Assembly: GCF_009930815.1 (NCBI RefSeq)
Contig: NZ_CP022222.1
Location: forward strand, 5,932,501 to 5,996,500
Origin: Bradyrhizobium sp. CCBAU 051011
GTDB taxonomy: Bacteria; Pseudomonadota; Alphaproteobacteria; Rhizobiales; Xanthobacteraceae
Length of the DNA stretch: 64,000 nt
Direction of reading: 5' to 3'
Part shown: in pieces, positions 34,981-43,421 of the stretch
How positions within the stretch are numbered: the first letter of the stretch is position 1
Layout of the letters: every line of letters begins with the position of its first letter
Notes under the pieces: generated by a model
Told to the model about the DNA's origin: nothing
The model's input: only the letters and a program-made list of their open reading frames with translations
Database searches by the model: none
Made by a program: the position numbers and the translations under genes

Positions 34981-37977
34981 ATGCAGCACGTCTACTGGGA
35001 CATCGAGACGTTCTCACAGGTCAACCTGAAGGATAGCGGCGCGCATATCTACGCGAATGACGAGACGACCGGCATTTTCTTTTTCTGCTACGCCGTCGAC
35101 GCTGGCGAGGTGCAGACGTGGTGCCCCGGCGATCCCGTGCCGGCGCCGTTCGCCACCCCGACGGACTTCCTGTTCGTCTCTGACAATTTCGGCTTCGAGC
35201 GCGCCGTTCACGAGAACATTCTCGCCCGCCACTACGGCTTCCCGCCGATCCCGCTAGAGCACACCGACTGCGCCGAGCGCCGTGCGCTTGCCGCGTCATA
35301 CCCGGCCGAGCTCGGCTTGCGCTGCGAAGCACTCGGGCTGCCGTTTCACAAGGACCCGGAAGCGCGCAAGGCGATGATGCGACTGGCGCGGCCGCAGACC
35401 AAGAAGAAGCTGAACAACAAACCGGAGGACCCGGCGCAGCGCGAACGCGATCTGGTTCTGTTGCTCGAGCGCTGCAAGAGTGACGTCCAAGCGACACGCG
35501 CCTGCTTCAATGATCCGCGCTTGCCGCCCTTGCTGCCGGAAGAACGCGCGCTCCTGCTGCTTGATGCCCGCATCAACTCACGCGGCATCGCAGCCCACAT
35601 ACCATTTCTCGAAGCCGCCCGCACGCTCGCGATCAACGAACGCAACGCGATCAACACTCGCCTCGATTACCTGACCGCCGGAGTGATCAAAAGTGTCGAT
35701 CAGGTGCAGAGAATACGTGAGGCGGCGAATGCTTGCGGCCTGGATCTCGGTTCGCTCGGGAAGCGCTCGGTCGCCGCTGCCCTCGCCCGCCAACCGGAAG
35801 GCTTCGCGCGCGAGCTGCTGGTCCTGCGCCAGCGCGGCGCCTATAGCTCGACGCGCAAGTACAAGAAGTTGTTAGAGGTCGCTCACCCGGTTGATCACCG
35901 CATTCGTGATGCTTTGCGCATCTATGGTGCCGGACCCGGACGCTGGAGTTCGGTTGGCGCTGGCCAACTGCAGAACCTCGCCCGTAACGACCGCGAGCTC
36001 CCCGCCACGCTGGTCGACGCCGTGATCGCCGGTGATCGCGATGAACTGGCGCGCTGGGGCAATCCGCTGCAGGTCGTAAGCGCGGTCTCGCGCGCGGTGT
36101 TGTGCGCTGGCCCCGGGCAGCATCTCGTCTGCGCCGACTTCGCCGCCATTGAGTCGCGGGTGCTGGCGTGGTTGGCCGGCGAGACATGGAAGATCGACGC
36201 CTACAGGCGGTTTGACACGACCGGCAACAAGCTTATCGAGGTCTACCGCGTCGTCGCCGCGCGCATGCTCAACAAGAGCATCGAGACGATCAGCACGGCT
36301 GATCGGCAGAAGGGCAAGGCCACCGATCTGGCCTGCGGCTACGGCGGATCCGTTGGTGCATTGCGCCGCATTGTCGGTGATGACGGGCGCAGCGACGAGG
36401 TACTGCAGGCCGACGTGAACCTGTGGCGCACCGCGCATCCGGCCACGCGCAAGCTCGGGCGTAAGCTGGCGCGTGCAATCCGCGTTGCGGTGGGCATCGG
36501 ACAGAACCGCCCGATCTTAGTCGCGGATGTCCCCCAGCCGCCGCTTTGCGTCGCGTTCGACGGCTACACCTTGACAATGACCCTCCCGAGCGGTCGCGCA
36601 ATCCATTATCCGGGCGCGCGGCTTGTGCCCAACTCCAAATTCGAAGACGGCGAGGCCGATGTCGAGTTTTTCGACAATGCCAAGCGTCAGTGGAAGCGCG
36701 TCCGAGGGTGGTACGGCACGTTCCTTGAGAATGCGGTGCAAGCGATCGCGCGCGACCTTCTCGCTGCAGCTCTGCTGCGTGCCGAGGCACGCGGCTGGTC
36801 GGCCGTCTTCCACTGCCACGACGAAATTGTGATCGAGGCGCCGGAAGGCACGCTCCCTGATGCCGAGGTGCTGGCGATGCTCAAGGAGTCGCCGGTGTGG
36901 GCGATCGGCCTTCCGCTCAACGGCAAGGTTCACCGCGGGCCGACCTACCTTGAAGCACCGGCGACCAGAGAGCCACCCGAACCGGAGACCGAGCAGGAGC
37001 TAGTCGAGCACGCGGTCGACGCATTCGTCGCGGCGACACCGCCTAACCCGAACATCGCGAAGGGAGCGGACGAGGATTTTCTCGCCAGCCTCACCGACAC
37101 GGTTGCGCCCCTCTATGACTTCGTCACCCTGCCGATGACGGAGAGCCAACACGTCTCCTGTCCGTTCCACGACGACCCGCAACCGAGCTGCAAGATTTAC
37201 CCGGATCACTGGCATTGCTTCGGCTGCGGTCGCCGCGGCGGGCGGCTCGACTGGCTATGCGACGTCGAAGGCATGACCAAGCGTGAGGCCATCGATGCGC
37301 TGCAGGACTGGAGCGGACCGGTTCTGCGCGAGCAGCGCAACGACAGCGCCGCGCGGATCGCGCTCGCATTGCAGCTATGGCAGGAAGCCGGTTCGCTCGC
37401 CGGTACGCTTGGCGCACGGTACCTCGCGGAGACGCGCGGCATCGATATCACCCAGTTATCGCCGTCCATTCACGGGGTGCTGCGCTTCCATCCCTCCTGC
37501 ATATTCGGCACGCGTGCGCGGCACCCGTGCATCGTTGCCCTCATGCGGGACCCGGTGACGGATGCGCCGACCGGGATCCATCGGATCGGTCTCGACCTAA
37601 CCGGCAACAAGCTCGACCGCATGGCACTCGGGCGCATGGGCGTCGTCAAGCTGTGGCCACCGGATGGCGACCGCCTCGTCATCGGGGAAGGCATCGAGAC
37701 CGTGCTCGCGGCTGCGACGCGTATCACCTACCGCGACGTGGTGATGACACCGGCATGGGCCGCCTTGAACGAAGCTGGGCTCGCCGGCCTGCCGGTGCTG
37801 CCGGGCATCACGCAGCTCACCCTGCTGGTCGACAACGACACCAACGGCGTGGGGCAGAAGGCTGCCGGCAACTGCAAGCGCACCTGGACTGCGGCCGGGC
37901 GCACGGTGGCGACACTGATTCCGAAACAGGAAGGTTGGGACTTCAATGACGTGATCTTACGGCAGGGCGCGGCATGA
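34981..37977 (+). CDS. Fused 3'-5' exonuclease, family A DNA polymerase, CHC2 zinc finger and Toprim primase-like protein
   Basis: A 998-residue replication protein. An RNase H-like exonuclease opens with YWDIETFS (residues 5-12), with LFVSDNFGFERA and KSDVQATRACF as later exonuclease motifs. The polymerase follows: motif A ADFAAIESRVLAWLAGE near 385, motif B DRQKGKATDLACGYGG near 440, motif C FHCHDEIVIEAPEG near 610. Then a zinc finger with CPFHDD near 726 and HCFGCG near 744, and a Toprim domain with VIGEGIETVLAA near 900 and LVDNDTNG near 950. GGAGG precedes the ATG at 34981. The helicase start overlaps its stop. Finding polymerase and DnaG-like modules in one chain is unusual; whether the primase half makes primers is untested. 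Confidence 0.88.
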   Translation: MQHVYWDIETFSQVNLKDSGAHIYANDETTGIFFFCYAVDAGEVQTWCPGDPVPAPFATPTDFLFVSDNFGFERAVHENILARHYGFPPIPLEHTDCAERRALAASYPAELGLRCEALGLPFHKDPEARKAMMRLARPQTKKKLNNKPEDPAQRERDLVLLLERCKSDVQATRACFNDPRLPPLLPEERALLLLDARINSRGIAAHIPFLEAARTLAINERNAINTRLDYLTAGVIKSVDQVQRIREAANACGLDLGSLGKRSVAAALARQPEGFARELLVLRQRGAYSSTRKYKKLLEVAHPVDHRIRDALRIYGAGPGRWSSVGAGQLQNLARNDRELPATLVDAVIAGDRDELARWGNPLQVVSAVSRAVLCAGPGQHLVCADFAAIESRVLAWLAGETWKIDAYRRFDTTGNKLIEVYRVVAARMLNKSIETISTADRQKGKATDLACGYGGSVGALRRIVGDDGRSDEVLQADVNLWRTAHPATRKLGRKLARAIRVAVGIGQNRPILVADVPQPPLCVAFDGYTLTMTLPSGRAIHYPGARLVPNSKFEDGEADVEFFDNAKRQWKRVRGWYGTFLENAVQAIARDLLAAALLRAEARGWSAVFHCHDEIVIEAPEGTLPDAEVLAMLKESPVWAIGLPLNGKVHRGPTYLEAPATREPPEPETEQELVEHAVDAFVAATPPNPNIAKGADEDFLASLTDTVAPLYDFVTLPMTESQHVSCPFHDDPQPSCKIYPDHWHCFGCGRRGGRLDWLCDVEGMTKREAIDALQDWSGPVLREQRNDSAARIALALQLWQEAGSLAGTLGARYLAETRGIDITQLSPSIHGVLRFHPSCIFGTRARHPCIVALMRDPVTDAPTGIHRIGLDLTGNKLDRMALGRMGVVKLWPPDGDRLVIGEGIETVLAAATRITYRDVVMTPAWAALNEAGLAGLPVLPGITQLTLLVDNDTNGVGQKAAGNCKRTWTAAGRTVATLIPKQEGWDFNDVILRQGAA

Positions 37978-39332
37978 GCGACGACTCCAAGCTAAGCCCA
38001 GGCGGCAACGCGGCGGCCATTTCATTCTCGGACTTCGTCGCCTACGCACCGTCACGCTCGTGCATTTACCTGCCGTGTAAAACGCCGTGGCCAAATGCGA
38101 GCGTTGACACGCGCTTGCCGCGCATGCCGTTGCTCGACCGACATGGTAACCCGATTGTCGACGGCAGGGGCAAGCCGAGGACGATCGCGGCGAGCGAATG
38201 GTTAGAGAAGAACCAGAGCGTCGAAGCGTTCACCTGGATGCCAGGCGAGCCGGAGTTTATCAAAGACAGGCTAGCTGTCGACGGCGGTTGGGTTCGCAAG
38301 ATCGGCGCCACGACGCTGAACACCTACCGCCCGCCTGATGTTGTGCCCGGCGACGCCGGCAAGGCGCAGCGATGGGTCGACCACTGGCGCAAGCTCTACC
38401 CGGACGACGCCGAACATCTGCTCGCCTGGATGGCCGCGCGGGTGCAGCGTCCTGAAGTTAAGCCCAACCACGCCATCGTGCTGGGCGGCAAGCCCGGGAT
38501 CGGCAAGGACACACTGCTTGAACCGCTGGTGACGGCAGTTGGCGCCTGGAATTTCCGTGACGTGACGGCGAGTCAGTTATTCAGCAAGAATAACGAATTT
38601 CTGCGCGGCGTGATCTTACGCGTCAGCGAAGCGCGAGATATGGGCGAGCAAGGGCAAACCAGCCGCTACGGTCTCTACGAGCACGCCAAGAGCGCGCTGG
38701 CCATTCCACCTGACACGCTGCGGGTGAACGAAAAGTATCTGCGCGAATACCACATCTTCAATCGTTTCGGGATGATTATCACCACCAACTACCGGGACGC
38801 GCTCTACCTGCCCGACAATGACCGCCGCTATTTCATCACCTTTTCCGATCAAGCACCCGAGGAGTTTGGCCCGGCGTTCTGGAAAGATTTTTGGGGCTGG
38901 TACAGGAACGGTGGCATCGAACACGTCGTTGCATGGCTCCAGCAATGCGACCTTTCTGCCTTCGACCCGAAGGCAACACCGAGACGCACCGCATCATTCG
39001 ACTACATGGTCGAGACCGAGCGCGGGGAAGAGTACGCCGAACTGCTCAACGCGATCGATGCGCTCGGCAACCCTAAGGCGCTGACGCTCGCGCAACTGAT
39101 GGAAAAAGCCCCGTCGCTCGAGTGGCTTCACGATAGGCACAAGCGTCGGTTTATTAGGCACCGGCTCGAACAGTGCGGCTATATCGTCGTGACCAATCCC
39201 GAAGCCAAAGATCGGCTGTGGTACGCCAACAAGAAGCGGCAGGTGATCTACGCGCAGTCAGGCTTACCGAACGACCAGCGCCGCGCTGCCGCCATTAGGC
39301 TGCAAGACGAGCTCGACGGGCATCGTCAATGA
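37974..39332 (+). CDS. Replicative helicase, SF3/VirE-DUF5906-like
   Basis: A 452-residue protein with a central P-loop ATPase domain. Walker A is VLGGKPGIGKDTLLEPL near residue 170, an acidic stretch ILRVSEARDMGE fits Walker B, and IITTNYRDALYLPDNDRRYF near 265 matches the SF3 motif with its Asn sensor. Such proteins act as the phage or plasmid replication helicase after a primase. Its ATG overlaps the polymerase-primase stop (ATGA), so both are made together. The last codons overlap the first unit of the iteron-like array. Confidence 0.83.
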   Translation: MSDDSKLSPGGNAAAISFSDFVAYAPSRSCIYLPCKTPWPNASVDTRLPRMPLLDRHGNPIVDGRGKPRTIAASEWLEKNQSVEAFTWMPGEPEFIKDRLAVDGGWVRKIGATTLNTYRPPDVVPGDAGKAQRWVDHWRKLYPDDAEHLLAWMAARVQRPEVKPNHAIVLGGKPGIGKDTLLEPLVTAVGAWNFRDVTASQLFSKNNEFLRGVILRVSEARDMGEQGQTSRYGLYEHAKSALAIPPDTLRVNEKYLREYHIFNRFGMIITTNYRDALYLPDNDRRYFITFSDQAPEEFGPAFWKDFWGWYRNGGIEHVVAWLQQCDLSAFDPKATPRRTASFDYMVETERGEEYAELLNAIDALGNPKALTLAQLMEKAPSLEWLHDRHKRRFIRHRLEQCGYIVVTNPEAKDRLWYANKKRQVIYAQSGLPNDQRRAAAIRLQDELDGHRQ

Positions 39333-39475
39333 TTGGATCGGTTCATTGACGTGGTGATTACTGATCATTGACTTGGACACGTCAGTGATCGGCAGTACTC
39401 TAGACAGCAACACTGACGAGGCAGAAAAGCTTCTATTGACGGGCACAACCTCGACCACGTCAGCGATCGTCAGTG
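39324..39475. repeat. Iteron-like array of CGTCARYG units, candidate origin
   Basis: Eight copies of CGTCA[A/G][T/C]G occur in both orientations: forward at 39324, 39380, 39458 and 39468; reverse at 39344, 39366 (last base changed), 39411 and 39434 (first base changed). Several are followed by ATCG. The array starts at the helicase stop codon in a 380-bp gene-free stretch. Position and structure suggest a replication origin or a replication-control site of the element. Confidence 0.65.
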
Positions 39476-39712
39476 TCCGCTTCTCCTCTTTTTAGGAAAT
39501 AGAAATTGTAGGTATCATAGTGAAGAAGAGGCCCCTTAAAACGTATAAAAAAGGTTGAGAGGGTCTTGCATTACTGATCGTGTGCGGCTGCTAGGGTAAT
39601 CCTCGGTGGAGTCGAGGGCTCGGTTTGTTACTGCGCAGAACGACCAGCGGGTCAATCGCCGTTCAGGAAGAAGTGCGATATACTGGGCTTCAATCCCCAA
39701 TGAGCCGGTAGG
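39476..39712. other. AT-richer gene-free stretch after the repeat array
   Basis: This part contains AGGAAATAGAAATTGTAGG and AAAACGTATAAAAAAGG, clearly more AT-rich than its surroundings. An AT-rich segment beside iterons is typical for origin unwinding, but it may simply hold a promoter for the following small genes. Confidence 0.4.
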
Positions 39713-40006
39713 ATGTCGTTGAGCCAAAAACCAAAAGCCGAGGTGCTATCACCCCGCAATAAGATGTCGCTGGACACGCTTGTCGGGGTCAGGGGCGAGA
39801 TGGCAAGGCTCTATCGGCTTGCGTTGAATGGAAGGATCCCGTCCGACGAAATGACCCGGTTTATCTACGCATTGAAGGAAATCCGTGCTTGCCTTGAGGC
39901 GGAGGTCTTGGTCGACGTTCAAGAGCGACTAGCCGCGCTGTCGCGAAATATGGGGAACCACAATGGTCACCGTGTCATCCATCAACCGACTGGTCCAAGC
40001 AGTTGA
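39713..40006 (+). CDS. Small hypothetical protein
   Basis: A 97-residue helical protein (LDTLVGVRGEMARLYRLALN, DEMTRFIYALKEIRACLEAE). No known domain. Its 3' end overlaps the next small gene by 44 bp in another frame. Small helical proteins of this kind are frequent in phage-like elements. The start is uncertain; an internal ATG after 17 codons is possible. Confidence 0.55.
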   Translation: MSLSQKPKAEVLSPRNKMSLDTLVGVRGEMARLYRLALNGRIPSDEMTRFIYALKEIRACLEAEVLVDVQERLAALSRNMGNHNGHRVIHQPTGPSS

Positions 40007-40181
40007 CCGGATCGAGAGCCAGAGCCAGCCGCGTCCGTGGAAGGTTGTGACGGTGCCTCGCGGTTATCACGAGGACCCGGATGCCGCGCGAGATCGCCAC
40101 TATGCGGCGCATCCCGAGGATCGGGGGGCGGATGTCGTGATCTGGCATTTTCGCGATGATAAGGAAAGCGACGAGAGCTAG
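39963..40181 (+). CDS. Small hypothetical protein
   Basis: A 72-residue acidic protein, MVTVSSINRLVQAVDRIESQ at the start and ADVVIWHFRDDKESDES at the end, preceded by GGGGA nine bases upstream. No family recognised. It overlaps the preceding gene and is probably translated from the same message. Confidence 0.5.
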   Translation: MVTVSSINRLVQAVDRIESQSQPRPWKVVTVPRGYHEDPDAARDRHYAAHPEDRGADVVIWHFRDDKESDES

Positions 40182-40355
40182 TTGTTATTCCGCCGGCTGA
40201 ACCTTCGTAGGAAGAATCAGTCGACGCCGGCTCCGTCACGCCTCCCTCCAAGGATCACACCGCGAGGCGGTCCGAGCAAGCGCGCGACCGTCATCGACTG
40301 CCACTTGCCACCGCTTTACCTCACAAAGCCCTTGCCTCGTAGTCCTGTTATGACA

Positions 40356-40373
40356 ATACTACGGGCGTAGTAT
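40356..40373. promoter_or_regulatory. Perfect palindrome upstream of the resolvase
   Basis: ATACTACGGGCGTAGTAT is an 18-bp inverted repeat (7-bp arms around GGGC), 27 bp before the resolvase start. A further CGTAGT half-site lies at 40338-40343. It could be the resolvase crossover or operator site. Confidence 0.6.
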
Positions 40374-40400
40374 AGTTATGAACCCAAGGACTAGATTCCC

Positions 40401-41054
40401 ATGCAGGCCGCCATTGCCTACACTCGCCTGAGCAAACCCAACAAGAAGGGTCGCCCCGGCATCGGTCTCGAAGCCCAGCAGGCGGCGCTTGCCGCCTTCG
40501 CCAAGGCGGAAGGGTTCGATCTGATCGAGACCTTTGCCGAGACCGAGACCGGTGAGGGAAGCGACGCGCTAGAGAAGCGCCCGCAACTGGCCGCCGCCAT
40601 GAAGATGGCCAAGAAGCACAAGGCACCCGTGATCGTCGCCAAGCTGGATCGCCTCAGCCGTGATGTACACTTCATCTCGGGCCTGATGGCGCACAGAACG
40701 CCATTTATCGTCGCAGAGCTGGGTGCTGACGTCGATCCATTTGTCTTGCACTTATATGCCGCGCTCGCCGAGAAAGAGCGCCGGATGATCTCCCAGCGCA
40801 CCAAGGACGCGCTCGCATCGCTGAAGGCGCAGGGTAAGAAACTCGGCGGCCTGCGTCCCAAGACGGCGATGCGGATGCAGGCCGCCGACGAGCGTGCCGA
40901 GGCGCTGCGCCCCGTGTTCACCCAGCTGCGCGAGCTGTCGGCCAACGCCATCGCCCGCGAGCTGAACGAGCGCCAGATCGCGACACCGAGCGGTAAGCCG
41001 TGGTCTGCGGTGACCGTGCTGCGAGTGCAGCGCAGGCTGAAAGGGTTGTCATGA
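40401..41054 (+). CDS. Serine recombinase (resolvase family)
   Basis: A 217-residue small serine recombinase. The nucleophile Ser11 is in [35 protein letters not shown] near residue 75 and [19 protein letters not shown] near 130 are catalytic-domain landmarks. The C-terminal part ([19 protein letters not shown]) is the helix-turn-helix. AAGGA precedes the ATG. It may resolve multimers of the replicating element or mediate a second recombination. It is the last gene I assign to the element. Confidence 0.9.
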   Translation: MQAAIAYTRLSKPNKKGRPGIGLEAQQAALAAFAKAEGFDLIETFAETETGEGSDALEKRPQLAAAMKMAKKHKAPVIVAKLDRLSRDVHFISGLMAHRTPFIVAELGADVDPFVLHLYAALAEKERRMISQRTKDALASLKAQGKKLGGLRPKTAMRMQAADERAEALRPVFTQLRELSANAIARELNERQIATPSGKPWSAVTVLRVQRRLKGLS

Positions 41055-41305
41055 AGGCGCTGACGCGGGTCGGCGAAGCCGTGTGATCCATGACCAACGT
41101 CGCCAGTGCGGGGGGTGGGTGACCACCGGGGGGATATGTCGGGATTTGTTCGGTCTGGGACTCCTGTACCAGTTATGGGCCTATATCTCCGAGATCCCGC
41201 CGACGTTCTGCCCCTTTCTTCGACATTTCGGCGCCGCAGAATTATCAGGCCCGGGGCAAACCGATGATCCAGCACGTCAACGACATGATCGAGACCACGC
41301 ACCGC

Positions 41306-41491
41306 CTAACGCAGCATCGATCTAGCGCGTTTGGCTTGCGCCTCGTCCTCTAATTGGCGGAGTCGCTCGATTTGCGTTCTGAAGCTCGCGGGTAACTCTC
41401 GATCCACTGTGAATGAGGACTGCAGTCTCTCGCCGATCTCTCGAACGATCGAGCGGCTATGCCGGGAGTCAATGTCAATGGTGTTTGGCAT
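41306..41491 (-). CDS. NepR-like anti-sigma factor
   Basis: A 61-residue protein with the two-helix NepR pattern: IVREIGERLQSSFTVDRELP then FRTQIERLRQLEDEA. NepR sequesters the EcfG sigma factor until phosphorylated PhyR binds it, so it is a regulator of the alphaproteobacterial general stress response. The ATG at 41491 follows GGAGA; a GTG lies five codons upstream. No ecfG or phyR is in the window, so this is a solitary paralogue. Many EcfG-type promoters lie to its right. Confidence 0.6.
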   Translation of the reverse strand: MPNTIDIDSRHSRSIVREIGERLQSSFTVDRELPASFRTQIERLRQLEDEAQAKRARSMLR

Positions 41492-41656
41492 AACGGTCTT
41501 CTCCACACCTGCGCAGAAGGCAAGTTCTAATGCAGACGTTGCTCGTTCTGATCAGGGTGAAGCGCGGCTCTCTGCGCGAGACACACGTTTCGATTAAGGC
41601 CTTTAAGCCCCTCGATCGTGATGCGCGTACTGATGCTGCGATAGTGCTCAATCTTC

Positions 41657-41788
41657 TTAGGACGGCCCTCGCAAGAACACGATCATGAGCCCCATTGCGA
41701 CCAGGCCGTACAAGCCCGTCACTGTAATGCCGAGACGCATACTGCTCATGATGCCCTCGGAAGGGAGCTTGATCGGTCTGCTGGGCAT
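41657..41788 (-). CDS. Small single-helix membrane protein
   Basis: A 43-residue protein, MPSRPIKLPSEGIMSSMRLG followed by a hydrophobic helix ITVTGLYGLVAMGLMIVFL. The GAGGA ribosome site lies 7 nt before the ATG. A weak EcfG-like promoter is at 41825-41849. Function unknown; small membrane proteins of this size are common in stress regulons. Confidence 0.6.
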   Translation of the reverse strand: MPSRPIKLPSEGIMSSMRLGITVTGLYGLVAMGLMIVFLRGPS

Positions 41789-42127
41789 TGCACGTCCTCA
41801 TGCAATTTGCCTACCCGAATAGATCACGTCGAAATCGGAAAATCGTTCCGGCCCGAGGTGTATAAATTTGAACACCTGGTTCCGTGAGTTCCCATCGTGC
41901 AGTGCCGAGGTTCCCAAACCCCGGCTCAGGGGCAGGGGCGCGATTGCCGCGATCGAACGCCCTAATCCCCCAAAACGATGAAGCCACGCCCATGCCCGCT
42001 CTAATCGACGGCATTCGACCACGACAACACGCAAACGAAGGACCACCCCAAAATGTCATTCGACATGAACAACGACTATTCGGCCGCAGGCCCGGAAACG
42101 CAGGGTGAAGAGACTGACGCTCGACAC
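41789..42127. other. Region without an intact gene
   Basis: Between the small membrane protein and the integrase remnant I see no convincing gene. It holds a candidate EcfG promoter. Open frames on either strand look like chance readings. Confidence 0.4.
41825..41849 (-). promoter_or_regulatory. EcfG-type promoter candidate (weak)
   Basis: GGAAC, 16 bases, CGTG on the minus strand; the consensus is GGAAC-N16/17-CGTT. It lies 37 bp upstream of the small membrane protein start at 41788. Confidence 0.4.
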
Positions 42128-42487
42128 GACCCCACGGTCCGCGCTCACCCCAGTCCCGGCACAACATCAGCCCGCCGATACGTTCCCGCTTGATCGCGTC
42201 AAGCTCAGCCATCAATTCCGGATAGAGCGCGGCGCCTGTCTCGTCGAAAAGCGGAATCCAGCTTTCGCTTCTGGTTTTCTCGTCGATCACCCTAAAACCA
42301 TGTTAGGCCGCTCTTTTGGACGGTAGTGCTCGACTTTGAAGGTCGCGATATGTCCTCGCCCCGCTGCAGCCATTCCCAGCCGATCAGCGCGGCTGTCGCA
42401 AGCGATTGCAATCCAAGCTCAGCAGCCTTGGTCCGGAAAGTCTGCAATTCCTCGAAGGTCGCCGATGAACCGGCGCATAACCACGTA
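42128..42487 (-). pseudogene. Tyrosine integrase remnant
   Basis: Minus-strand readings in shifting frames give TFEELQTFRTKAAELGLQSL, ATAALIGWEWLQRGEDI, then VEHYRPKERPNMV, then VIDEKTRSESWIPLFDETGA and AIKRERIGGLMLCRDWGERG. Together they match the central part of a Rhizobiales integrase family, with at least two frameshifts and both ends lost. The catalytic tyrosine region is missing. It marks an older, decayed insertion separate from the element at 31.7-41.1 kb. Confidence 0.65.
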
Positions 42488-42616
42488 GCATTAAAATCAT
42501 GGGCGTTCCGGTCGGGGGCGACCCCGGGTCCGGGTGATCGGGTTTCAAGTCGAGCGGGTACCGCTACCGGTGACAGCCCTACATTTGCGCGCCGCAGCGC
42601 GCATTCATCCTGCGAA

Positions 42617-42641
42617 AGAACAAATCTGTTCTGAGGTCGTT
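42617..42641 (+). promoter_or_regulatory. EcfG-type promoter candidate
   Basis: AGAAC, 16 bases, CGTT; one mismatch to GGAAC. It lies 27 bp before the start of the small secreted protein at 42668. Confidence 0.5.
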
Positions 42642-42667
42642 GCCCCTGGACCTATAGGAGGTGACAA

Positions 42668-42904
42668 ATGAAACGGGCTTTGGTGATGGTCGGCGTGATG
42701 GTCTTTTCTAGCCCGGCTTTGGCTGATCCCAACCCGACTTTGGGGGGCCGCTGGGGTTACGACCGCGGTGATTACTACGGCCGCAGCTACAACGAAGCAC
42801 GCGAGTACAAGCAGGAATTTTACAGGGGGCCGTGCAAGATCGAGCGCAAACGGGAGCGCAATGGCGAATACAAAGAAGAGACGAAGTGCAAAGGCTACCG
42901 CTAA
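42668..42904 (+). CDS. Small secreted basic protein
   Basis: A 78-residue protein with a signal peptide (MKRALVMVGVMVFSSPALA) and a mature part with GYDRGDYYGRSYNEAREYKQ and a Cys pair (GPCKIERKRE and EETKCKGYR) that may form a disulfide in the periplasm. TAGGAGGTGACAA precedes the ATG. A clear terminator follows. Function unknown; probably controlled by the EcfG-type promoter upstream. Confidence 0.75.
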   Translation: MKRALVMVGVMVFSSPALADPNPTLGGRWGYDRGDYYGRSYNEAREYKQEFYRGPCKIERKRERNGEYKEETKCKGYR

Positions 42905-42911
42905 TGCAGTA

Positions 42912-42944
42912 GAGGCCGCCTCAGTTCGGCGGCCTCATTTATTT
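42912..42944 (+). terminator. Rho-independent terminator
   Basis: GAGGCCGCC and GGCGGCCTC form a 9-bp stem with a 7-nt loop, followed by ATTTATTT. It ends the small secreted protein transcript. Confidence 0.85.
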
Positions 42945-43022
42945 CAAATAATCACTCGCTGTGCCGAAAACTCGGACCTCTGGTGAGGTCTGCTGTCGCG
43001 CCACGGAATTATATCTTCCACT

Positions 43023-43421
43023 TTATTCGTCGTAATCCTCGTAAGGCCTTGGACCGTAGTAAGGCCTCGGACCATAGTCCCTGTCGGAAGGCCTTGGCCC
43101 ATAATCTCGATCGTAGCGCCGGGGCCCGTAATCTCGATCTCGCCTTTCGTACTCGCGATACTCACCACGCGGGGGTGCTGTGTCGCCCTGAGCGAAGACC
43201 GCGCGGCACTGATCGCTGAGTTGCGGAGTATTTCGCCGTAAACACGCCACGATCCTATTCACATCGGGGATTTGCCCACCGCATAGCCGCCAGACGTCGG
43301 GCGTGCAGGCCTGTTGTTGTGCCCACGTTCCCCGATACTCTTGCGAAAACGCGGTACTTTGAAGGGTGATGCCGCAACCCATCGCTATTACAAAGCTCAG
43401 GAAAGTTCGATGCGCTCGCAT
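43023..43421 (-). CDS. Secreted cysteine-rich repeat protein with DYGPRP tail
   Basis: A 132-residue protein with a signal peptide (MRAHRTFLSFVIAMG...STAFSQ), then one cysteine-rich unit: ACTPDVWRLCGGQIPDVNRI and VACLRRN...LSDQCRAVF, the four-Cys GLG1-type repeat pattern. The C-terminal third is a tyrosine-, proline- and arginine-rich repeat (RDYGPRPSDRDYGPRPYYGP). It is exported and may act at the envelope. The ATG at 43421 follows AAGGTAG. Confidence 0.7.
   Translation of the reverse strand: MRAHRTFLSFVIAMGCGITLQSTAFSQEYRGTWAQQQACTPDVWRLCGGQIPDVNRIVACLRRNTPQLSDQCRAVFAQGDTAPPRGEYREYERRDRDYGPRRYDRDYGPRPSDRDYGPRPYYGPRPYEDYDE

Noticed and set aside
41055..41305. Frame reading APQNYQARGKPMIQHVNDMI after the resolvase
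   Set aside because: It has a phage-like flavour but no start codon or recognised family, so it is not reported as a gene.
41811..42127. Extension of the integrase remnant frame to 41811
   Set aside because: After CRDWGERG the translation no longer resembles the integrase family.
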